From Paramyrothecium sp. XJ0827 (Eukaryota; Ascomycota; Sordariomycetes; Hypocreales; Stachybotryaceae): a stretch of DNA of 64,000 bases. The DNA lies in assembly GCA_020881915.1 (NCBI GenBank), contig JAJFPB010000004.1, positions 496,001 to 560,000 of the forward strand. The letters are read 5' to 3'. How positions within the stretch are numbered: position 1 is the first letter of the stretch; each line of letters starts with the position of its first letter. A model generated the notes under the pieces. That model was not told the origin of the DNA, did no database searches, and worked only from the letters and a program-made list of their open reading frames with translations. A program made the position numbers and the translations under genes. Positions 56,630 through 64,000 of this stretch are shown here, one piece after another.

Positions 56630-57913
56630 TCGTTAAACAGCATGAGCTCGGATTTTTTTAAATTGCCGTAACTAGGTATAAGTCGGTGAGGCTCACTCGA
56701 AGCATTATAGGATATGCTGTATCAGGGCAAGCTTCGCATGTCACTCTTGTATCATATGCAAGTTGAATATGAGCTGGTGGACATAGAAACTTCATTTTTT
56801 CATAGAAGGCCGCATGCATAGCATAGCATTTTAGGTCTTTCTTAGCCAGAATTGATAGCAACTGGCGTGCCAAGAAGGGGTGTGATTCCCCAGCAGTTGA
56901 TGTGCTGCTCGCTAACAGCTAAACTCAGGGTGAATGTTAGTAGAAGCTGATAAGGTAAAGGCACATTTGATTATGTTGCTATTAGAACTCAGCTTTCTAG
57001 ATTGCAACATCCCAGAAGGCGGCTACAGCGCGTTCTTTGCCCGTCATCTCGACAAATGCTCTCCGCAAGACTATATTAAGATGTTGGAAGCCAAGCACAA
57101 GCGGCGATCACAAGCTGGAGCGGCTTCGTCCCCGCAAGAATCGAGACGAACGGGAATAGGCAGGGCCATAGCATCAAGGTTTTGCGAGATATTGAGGTGG
57201 ATATTGGCTGTGCTCTATTACTTCTTGATGTAATGAAGGGGGAAAGAGAATAGACTCAATGGATGGGCACCATATATGCATGAGAGTTGTTAGGCTTATG
57301 GAGACTGCAATGATCCACGAAATAGGGCAAGAAGCCATCGGTTGATAACAAATAGTCTAAGTGGAGCCATATGACACTGCTCCTAACGAAACGTGAACAC
57401 CAAACTCTGATCTTGCATTAACCATAAAACGAGATTAAATACTCATACTTGAGGAACTTATCAGAGTACTCTAGGAGAATACCCTGCATTACTTACATTA
57501 CTTACTAAAGCATTATGTTACCCTCACCACTCAATTTTGTTGCTGACAGCACGAATTTTATCCTGCTTGCAATTTGTAAGTTTGTGTCACCATGACCTTC
57601 GGAACTGTGAACAACAGTGACGGACAAGCGTGGTGGTATCTTGGGCTCAGAGCGCACTTGGGCTCATGACCAAATCTGGTAGGTAGATGATTCAGTGTTA
57701 ACATCCTTAGAAGTCATCAATGGATGAACCACAATTCACAATATTTCGATACAGTGACTCACAAGATAGCTCGATCAACTTAACCACTCTCCTCGGGCCA
57801 CAGCATTATAAAGCTCCTCTCCATAACATCTTACCCATCATTCCGGTATTCCCGCATCGATGCGCTATTGAGTTATTCAAGACCATCAGGACACGATATC
57901 AATTTACGACATA
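56630..57913. other. Intergenic, with one weak open frame
   Basis: Contains the frame listed separately at 56934-57233. The remainder is AT-rich with short frames and shows nothing else. Confidence 0.4.
56934..57233 (+). CDS. Possible small protein with C-terminal hydrophobic segment
   Basis: A 99-codon frame, unlike any family I know. It has an amphipathic N-terminal half (KAHLIMLLLELSFLDCN), a basic middle and a C-terminal hydrophobic run (ILRWILAVLYYFLM) that could be a tail anchor. There is no clear upstream promoter element and no second exon was found. It may be a chance frame. Confidence 0.2.
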   Translation: MLVEADKVKAHLIMLLLELSFLDCNIPEGGYSAFFARHLDKCSPQDYIKMLEAKHKRRSQAGAASSPQESRRTGIGRAIASRFCEILRWILAVLYYFLM

Positions 57914-59080
57914 ATGAATGCTAGCTCGTATCAAAAGGAACCACGTGGGTTCCAAGAGGCAACGTCATCGCAGCGCTTCACTTGCTTTCCACTCCTTCCT
58001 GCGGAAATGCGCCTCAGGATTTGGGACTTTGCAAACTTGGCAATTGAACCTGAGCGCCGCATTATCACAATCAAACTAACTTGCGGGCATAATGCTGACC
58101 TGCAACTTACCTACAGAAACATTTCCAGACCTGACACGCATGGCCATGACCATCAAGAGTCCCCCTATGATGTACTTATGCAAAGGGGCGGGAGTTACCC
58201 CTATCACAAGTTCTTGAGCATTAATCGAGAGGCGCGAGATGCCATCACTCGATTTTACAGAGTACGCGTCCCGTGCTGGCGAAAATTGGACACTGCCGGC
58301 ATTTTGATCCCCGACTTTTTCCATTTTAACCCAGAATATGATTTTCTCTCAATTGTGCCTCACTCCTGCCAGGAAGAGTGCCAATTTCCTGGCCCCCTAC
58401 CCCAGTTTCTCCATGATCTCAAGACTGTTTATGATCGTCGACAAGTTGGGCTCTTGAACCTGATATTCGAGGCAGAATATCTTAATCCGAGATCATATGT
58501 TTGCAATATATCGATTAATGATCCGAGTCCAGCTGTATGTCAGGGATTCAGGGAGACACTTCGCCAACTCCATAATTTCTTTCTTATTTACTACGACGAG
58601 CATCATGGTTATTGGCCAATTCGTCGCCCTTCGATGCCACTTGCAACCTCCACAGGGCACTTCTTTCCACATTGTCCCGATCCGCGGCCAATTGAGGGAG
58701 ACTTGTCTACAGGGTCAGTCGAGCAGGTGCGGCCTCTAACGGAAGCGATAAAGGGTTATTGCAAGATATACGAAAAATTTCTTCCTGGCGTACTAAGTGA
58801 AACGAATTGCGGCCTTCTTCTGTCTTGCATCCCTCACTGTTTCAGCATTTGTGAAAACAAAAAAGACGTCGACAGATACTTGGAGGGGCTTGATAGCCAC
58901 GATCAGAATGCAGCAGACGAATCCATACTACCGGCGGTTGGGTTCTGGCAACTTCCTATGGACGCTGTTGTGGTACCACCAGATGCTGCAAATGAGGAAG
59001 ATGTACGGATGGGATATTTGAACCTTCGTGACTACAAGCCAGAATTATGGCCGGTTAATTTCGACTTCTCTGAGTTATAG
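57914..59080 (+). CDS. 2EXR-domain protein
   Basis: Family of fungal proteins with an F-box-like N-terminal motif (2EXR, PF20150), expanded in Pezizomycotina and of unknown role. A single exon encodes 388 residues, the usual size. The signature FTCFPLLPAEMRLRIWDFA is at about residues 24-42, followed by the basic strand ERRIITIKL and the segment KFLSINREARDAITRFYRV, typical of this family. No other domain is visible in the C-terminal half (ending LRDYKPELWPVNFDFSEL). The start ATG 57914 is in a good context. Function cannot be given; F-box-like substrate recruitment is a guess. Confidence 0.85.
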   Translation: MNASSYQKEPRGFQEATSSQRFTCFPLLPAEMRLRIWDFANLAIEPERRIITIKLTCGHNADLQLTYRNISRPDTHGHDHQESPYDVLMQRGGSYPYHKFLSINREARDAITRFYRVRVPCWRKLDTAGILIPDFFHFNPEYDFLSIVPHSCQEECQFPGPLPQFLHDLKTVYDRRQVGLLNLIFEAEYLNPRSYVCNISINDPSPAVCQGFRETLRQLHNFFLIYYDEHHGYWPIRRPSMPLATSTGHFFPHCPDPRPIEGDLSTGSVEQVRPLTEAIKGYCKIYEKFLPGVLSETNCGLLLSCIPHCFSICENKKDVDRYLEGLDSHDQNAADESILPAVGFWQLPMDAVVVPPDAANEEDVRMGYLNLRDYKPELWPVNFDFSEL

Positions 59081-59661
59081 GATTAATAAGATTCGCAAAG
59101 ACGGATATATAACTAGCTTTACGGTAATGTACTAACAGGCCATCGAGAGGTTTTATGGAGTACCAAAATGTGTTTGCTGCTGGCAACACAGCTAGCGCCA
59201 ACCCTTGGATTATCCCATCCGGCCCAACAGACCGTCCAGTGCCGCAATGAGTCGTAATTGTAGCATAATTCTCTTCAGTAGTACTGATTACATCACCAAC
59301 GACATCATTACCTGACAACTATGTCATCTAGTGCATATCCTTTTCTGATTCGGCCTTGTGCTCCTTGCCAGAAATATCTGTGGGACCACTCTTCTTACGA
59401 CCGTATGATGTATTCTTTTCATTCTGCACTGTATATGTACGAAGCCATTGGATGCACTCCTAGCTAAGTTCCCCGCATTCCGAGGCTGTCAATGTTTGCT
59501 GCCATTTAACAAACTGAGCGTCATGGATGACGTCAATGGACACGAACTGTCTAGATAAGTCTACGACGAACTATAAGACTGATGTGCAGGTCATGGTAGG
59601 ACAATCTTTTTTATTGTTCAACACACTCTCAATTTGAGAAATATTTGAACTGCTCTTTACC
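59081..59661. other. Intergenic, with a TGACGTCA-type word
   Basis: Only short frames occur. A perfect bZIP/CRE-type word TGACGTCA is present near 59527-59534, about 130 bp before the next small gene; its function is unknown. Confidence 0.4.
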
Positions 59662-60042
59662 ATGGCTCCAACGGACTCCGCCACAGGCGAGTTCCACGCC
59701 GAAGTACATCCCAAAGGAGAGGCGCCCGCGGAGCACACTTACAAACCCAATCCTGTTGGTGAATTTCCGAAACAAGAATCAAGCTCCGAAAGTGATTCAT
59801 TCGGCTACGAAAACCCGCCCGAAATGCCCGGGGCTACCTCGAAGGATGTTCACACTGGACTCGGTTTACCTCTCCAAGGGCAAGAGAGCCGAGAATTGAA
59901 TTCCCAGCTACCTGGGAAAAAGAGTTCGGATACGCGAGACCATCCGAGGAAACGGACCAAGGAAAAGACAGGGCTTATAGGGGTTGGAGTGGAGCCAAAG
60001 AAAGACCCTATCAGAAGTAGAGGACTGGATTTACCGGAATGA
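59662..60042 (+). CDS. Small hydrophilic disordered protein
   Basis: A 126-residue frame with strong start context (TTTACCATGG). The protein is rich in Pro, Glu, Lys, Ser and Gly (GEFHAEVHPKGEAPAEHTY, then QESSSESDSFGYENPPEMPG) with no Cys and no hydrophobic core, so it is likely disordered. Its end is basic (RDHPRKRTKEKTG). I do not recognise the family. The coding-like amino-acid bias and the start context support it, but RNA evidence would decide. Confidence 0.5.
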   Translation: MAPTDSATGEFHAEVHPKGEAPAEHTYKPNPVGEFPKQESSSESDSFGYENPPEMPGATSKDVHTGLGLPLQGQESRELNSQLPGKKSSDTRDHPRKRTKEKTGLIGVGVEPKKDPIRSRGLDLPE

Positions 60043-60206
60043 GTTGAAAAGGGATCCCGTGGAAAACACACTGCAGACTGGCCTGGCGCAGAGGAGAGAG
60101 TGCCAGTAACGGCTGATCAAGTTGCTTCTGAAATGCCCTGATATTATTAAATTTACTGCAATATGAGACAAGGGCTCTACTAGTATAGAGCAGTGCAAAA
60201 AGCAGG

Positions 60207-60234
60207 ACAAGCCTCGAATGTATTTAGCATACTT
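60207..60234 (+). repeat. Direct repeat, copy 1
   Basis: A 28-bp unit beginning ACAAGCCTCGAATG is identical to 60393-60420. Beyond its end similarity continues for about 18 bp, with differences mostly C/T transitions, including CpA versus TpA. Confidence 0.6.
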
Positions 60235-60392
60235 CAATCAGACTAAAACACCTCTGGCTCTGCCGAAACAGGCAGGGAGGTGGGCAATCTACACAACTAC
60301 CCCCGGGCTGTTCAATAGACATAATGTGTTAAACCTGGTGCAGTATGCACATTAGAGTGCCCGACTAGCGTCAAGCAGCTCCGAATGAAGGA

Positions 60393-60420
60393 ACAAGCCT
60401 CGAATGTATTTAGCATACTT
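60393..60420 (+). repeat. Direct repeat, copy 2
   Basis: Second copy of the 28-bp unit at 60207-60234, 186 bp downstream. Confidence 0.6.
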
Positions 60421-60514
60421 TAACTAGATTAAAAGTACTTCTTATTTCGGCGGCTTCAGACAAAATAGCTGGAACAAGGAGTTTACAAAAGTACATCGCT
60501 GCGGTTCAACAGCG

Positions 60515-60542
60515 CTTCCTTCCAGCACTGTGCTAGCGGTGC
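60515..60542 (+). repeat. Diverged repeat, copy A
   Basis: A 28-bp segment beginning CTTCCTTCCAGCACTG aligns without gaps to 60775-60802. Of 28 positions, 6 differ, and every difference is a transition. Confidence 0.5.
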
Positions 60543-60774
60543 TTAGTCTGTAACCAAGCATATGGGCTGCAGGAACCCACTGCATCCCTGCATGAGACTC
60601 AGCCCAGAGAGCCAACCGGGCACGCCAGATGTGGTCCCCAGCCCGGTACCCACTCCAGTTCAGCCCGTGCCTACTCCGTCTGGAACTCCGGCAGCTGTCC
60701 TCACGAGGGAGGCCTTGGAAATGCCCTGGCCGGTCCCGGCGAGATGAAGGGTCTGTGGAAATGCATTGATGGTG

Positions 60775-60802
60775 TTTCTTTTCAGCGCTGCGCTAGCGAT
60801 GC
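60775..60802 (+). repeat. Diverged repeat, copy B
   Basis: Partner of 60515-60542, beginning TTTCTTTTCAGCGCTG. All six differences are C/T or A/G. Confidence 0.5.
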
Positions 60803-61787
60803 GTGGGCAGCAACCCCTACCTGTTGCTCCTGGTACCAAGTGCGCAAAGGGCAAGATCATGGAATTCCAGATGCTGCCCAAGCGTGATTTCATACATAAC
60901 CGCCGCCGTATACTGGTCCCAGAAAAAGGGCATCAAGCCTCCTAGAAACAAACACGGTTGGAGGCCATGCAAATCTAGTACATTAGCTATCGATGAATCA
61001 AGGGATCTAGTTTCAGCAACACAAGACATATCGACGGGGGTTTCGACAAGCATTTTATCACTTAGAGGATTAGTGTTAAACTGTACATGTTTTAAAACAA
61101 CGCCTATAAGCAAAATTTTCAACTGAGTTTCATGCTCGAGGTTCTTCATGCAAGCAATTTGGGTTTCATCATATAAACTATGCTAAGCGTCCTAAGTGTA
61201 GCAGACTGCTCTCAGGATTTGGGCGTCGCTTTGCGGATCTAGTCCGCCGTATCAAGGGGGATCCGAGGCGACAAGAGGCATCTAATACACACAAGCGTCA
61301 GAACATGAATGTATGTATAATATAAGATCTGGAGCTTAAAAACAGCGAAAAGTAACGGAAACCTGTTGATCAGATCAAGCAAGCCCTCAGCTACCCAACA
61401 ATTCTGCAGGCGATCATGTTTGTATGAAACAAGTTATAGGAACATTCCAAGATGTTTGAGGATATCATGGGACAGACACTCCTTTATTAGCCAACTCTCA
61501 CTCTCGCTGTCAATGCTCAATTGTGAATCAAATTTGTCACAAAATCGATACTGGAGACCATTCAATCTCATTTGGGCTATAGGACGTACGGTGAATAACA
61601 TGAAGTAGACCTCCTTCTCAAGTTAGAATTTTTCTTCTCAAGTGGCTGCTCAACTGCTGTTCATCGAGCGAAGTATATCTGTCTTCATAGCGGGCTACGG
61701 CTTCAACAATTCCTGACAATTTGTACACGCGATTCGTGCTTGTCGCTCATGTACAGAAATTTCAACAGATATTCAGCGGAAACATGT

Positions 61788-62708
61788 TTAGGGAAATTCA
61801 TTGAGAAGGTCAATGACAGCACCAAGCAAGCCGCTTCCGGAAGCAAAAGCGGCAAATCCCTCGTTGACTCCCCAGCTGATAGAACCAAACAGATCACCCC
61901 AGATGTAAGGTCCATCGCTCCTGTTCTCCCAGAGAGGGCCTCCGGATTGGCCACCAGCGGTATCAGTGTTAGTATAGACAGGGCCAGTTTCATCGCAATC
62001 GAGCGAGTTCTCTGAGCGAGCCTTCGCGTTAGCGTGCAGGTATGGCTGGGCAGTGCCGCTACGGTCGCCGGGGTATCCTTGATGGTTGAGGATAGGCCGC
62101 TCGAACAGGTTTCTATCGGGGAGCGTAACGCCAAACCAGCCTCGCTGCTCACCAAGGCGGTCATTGAGGATGAGGACGGCCCAGTCGGACTTGATGCCGC
62201 ATGTGCCCTGCGGATCGGCTTCATGCACGGCCAGGACAATGGCAGATTCAGGGAATGTAAGGCCGTTGTCAAAGCCAGGTGCGAAATTGCCCCAGACATT
62301 GGGGTCGTTTGGAAGACAGTGGCGAGCGGTCAGCACATGGCGTGGGCCGACAAGAGCCGCCGAGCAGACAACTCCGCTGGACCAGCCGATGCGACCAATA
62401 GAACCGAACGGGTAGTTGTGGTCAGAGTTGTAGACGCGGTCGTCTGTTCCAATGATGGTTCGCTCGTTCAACCGGCGGGTGGCGCCAACGGGAGCAAATG
62501 GAACGCTGTCATTGAGGTTTCGTGGCGCGCCATCGAACGAGTTTGTTGGCTCAAGGACACGGAATTCGGGGATAATGTCGTTGGGTCCCTTGGGTCTCTT
62601 CAAGCTGGCATCGTAGCCGGTGCGGCCACGGTTGGGAGAGGGAACGGCTTGGGCGCCGTGGTTGAAGGCCAGCAGGGTAGTGACAAGGGCAGTAGTAAGG
62701 CGGACCAT
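61788..62708 (-). CDS. Secreted trypsin-like/V8-like serine protease (family S1)
   Basis: Extracellular endopeptidase. A single exon encodes 306 residues. ATG 62708 is chosen over the upstream 62753, because it gives a clean signal peptide (MVRLTTALVTTLLAFNHGAQA). A propeptide of about 70 residues follows. The chymotrypsin-fold triad is visible: H130 in LTARHCLPN, D175 in KSDWAVLIL and S255 in TAGGQSGGPLW. The Cys at 131 (TARHC) may pair with an earlier Cys in VVCSAAL. The overall layout (VGPRHVLTARHC...GGQSGGPLW) matches the V8/glutamyl-endopeptidase-like branch of S1, so Glu specificity is possible. It probably serves nutrition or interaction with a host; the neighbours do not help. Confidence 0.92.
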   Translation of the reverse strand: MVRLTTALVTTLLAFNHGAQAVPSPNRGRTGYDASLKRPKGPNDIIPEFRVLEPTNSFDGAPRNLNDSVPFAPVGATRRLNERTIIGTDDRVYNSDHNYPFGSIGRIGWSSGVVCSAALVGPRHVLTARHCLPNDPNVWGNFAPGFDNGLTFPESAIVLAVHEADPQGTCGIKSDWAVLILNDRLGEQRGWFGVTLPDRNLFERPILNHQGYPGDRSGTAQPYLHANAKARSENSLDCDETGPVYTNTDTAGGQSGGPLWENRSDGPYIWGDLFGSISWGVNEGFAAFASGSGLLGAVIDLLNEFP

Positions 62709-64000
62709 TTTCCTGACGGTGCTCTGAAGTACAGATTTGAAGATCGTAAACAAATTTGATTGTCGAGATTCCGTGAGTGAAGCTGCTGGTTGTCCCTTTC
62801 CATAAGCAAGCCATCATCGAAGCTATATATATTTCTGGCGCAGGTCGCTGGGGTCAGTCTGCCTCGTAGAGACTCACGCCATCCGAGCGGGTCGCTGACC
62901 ACCGTAATGAGGTCTATGAGGCTCTCGTGATCTTTCAGACCGTAATATTGTGCAAGTCGGCTAGTACAAGAACAAGCCCTTTTGACGATGAAGGTGCAGC
63001 TGTTCAATTGCTCGTCCAATTACGAGACGTAGTTGTTGTATAATGAGTCTCATAGCTCGGCAAATTTAGAACTTTCGGGGATGTGACCCCACAGTTCAGA
63101 CGAACATCATGTTCTGGAGCAAGTAAGCACTGGAAGTGGCATGGGCACTTTACTGGTGGCCAATGCTTACTTTACCAGCGGCTGATAACGTAGGGTTGGA
63201 TGAAATGTGTCTCGGGGTTTTCAACTATCTTACTGCCTCATACAATCTCGATGCTGCAATTATTAGCAGCCACAGCGTAGCGTTGACCCCCGCAGGAAAG
63301 TTTCGTATACCTCGAATCATTACGAGCCATCATAAATAGTGAAAAATAGCCTGTTACATTCAACAACAGGGGCCGCGATTTAGGCAACCTCCGTTGCATT
63401 GCGTTTTGGCTCGCGTAAGCTTCCTGTAAGGCATGTTGATGTATGTCAGCAATAGCTCAGTGTCCTAGTATAAACATGCCCGAAAGATGCCAAATACACG
63501 CCGAACCGATGGTGGTGCAACATCAATGCTCAGAATTTGCTATTGTTCGGGATTGCTCCATCGATTCATTCAAGGCGGTCCAAAATCCATGCACCAATGA
63601 GCCCTATTTCATGGCTTTTGGTGATGAGAGGTACATGCACCCACAGTGTTTCGGCATCCCTTAGTTCACCAAGACTTGTGAATTGTTGCTCTTTGGGTAG
63701 CTTATGTAGTAAAAGCGAAGCCATCCCAGCATTTGCTATTGGTTGAGGATGCGCAACGCCTCTCAGCCGTTGGTTGAACCATTCGTTGAGACATCGTCAG
63801 GTACGATTCGGCTTATCATAAGTCCATTCTCACCTTGTCCTGGCTAAGGATGGCTAAAATGTCATGAGCAATTGATCGGGGGTCCGTGTCTGGGTCCAGA
63901 TTAAACGTGAAAATTCCTATCGAGGGCTGCTCCACCATGACTCCTCTTGCGAAACAAGGAAACAGAGAAAGGGTTAGGTCAAAGCTTCTGTGGAAACCTG
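62709..64000. other. Right-end intergenic region
   Basis: Upstream region of the protease to the window edge. No open frame above 140 codons has a domain. Confidence 0.5.
62824..62833 (-). promoter_or_regulatory. TATA-like element of the protease gene
   Basis: Minus-strand AATATATATA lies about 116 bp upstream of the protease ATG, a typical distance for a fungal TATA box. Confidence 0.45.

Larger units (their letters stand above)
60043..61787. other. Decayed-repeat interval, no supported gene
   Basis: Holds the repeat pairs listed separately. A Pro-rich 61-codon frame at 60562-60747 and a 107-codon frame at 60803-61126 have no domain. The mixture of GC-rich blocks and AT-rich flanks suits a relic of a mobile element. 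Confidence 0.4.

Noticed and set aside
60562..60747. Pro-rich 61-codon frame
   Set aside because: Lies within the decayed-repeat interval; low complexity and no support as a gene.

Overview
The window is nuclear DNA of a filamentous ascomycete (Pezizomycotina). Most genes are interrupted by short introns of about 50-95 nt with GT...AG ends. HET, NACHT, NB-ARC, 2EXR and Dal5-type genes, all typical of these fungi, are present. The bilirubin-oxidase-like multicopper oxidase and the plant-cell-wall enzymes suggest a Sordariomycete (Hypocreales or a neighbouring order) that lives on or near plants; this placement is inference.

Left third (1-27 kb): the 3' part of a PL1 pectate lyase; a HET-domain gene cut by an in-frame TAG; a candidate solo LTR; a six-exon bilirubin oxidase; a gene-poor stretch of about 4.3 kb; a DUF84 NTP phosphatase; a DOPA-dioxygenase-family protein; and a membrane protein of unknown function. 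An NLR block follows: SesA-type/NB-ARC/TPR protein, a histidine phosphatase, and a Helo-like/NACHT/WD40 protein. The last also carries an in-frame TAG just before its conserved C-terminus. Three allorecognition or programmed-cell-death type genes thus lie within 25 kb, two with late nonsense codons.

Middle third (27-48.7 kb): a secreted 318-aa protein; a full-length ABCB (MDR) exporter; a Mir/Sit-type siderophore transporter divergent from it; a 640-aa secreted protein with a Pro/Ser/Ala tail and an Arg-Pro-Gly tract; a Dal5/allantoate-permease-family transporter; and a GH1 beta-glucosidase.

Right third (48.7-64 kb): a complete six-exon PL1 pectate lyase; a 1,009-aa protein with a C2H2-like region; a 2EXR-domain protein; a small disordered protein; a decayed-repeat interval with transition-only repeat pairs that look like RIP; and a secreted V8/trypsin-like serine protease.

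Functionally the window mixes extracellular nutrition (two pectate lyases, GH1, protease, oxidase), transport (siderophore, organic anion, multidrug export) and self/non-self recognition. No secondary-metabolite backbone enzyme, tRNA, rRNA or CRISPR array was seen. Exon boundaries come from reading splice signals and checking that reading frames close; no RNA or database evidence was available.
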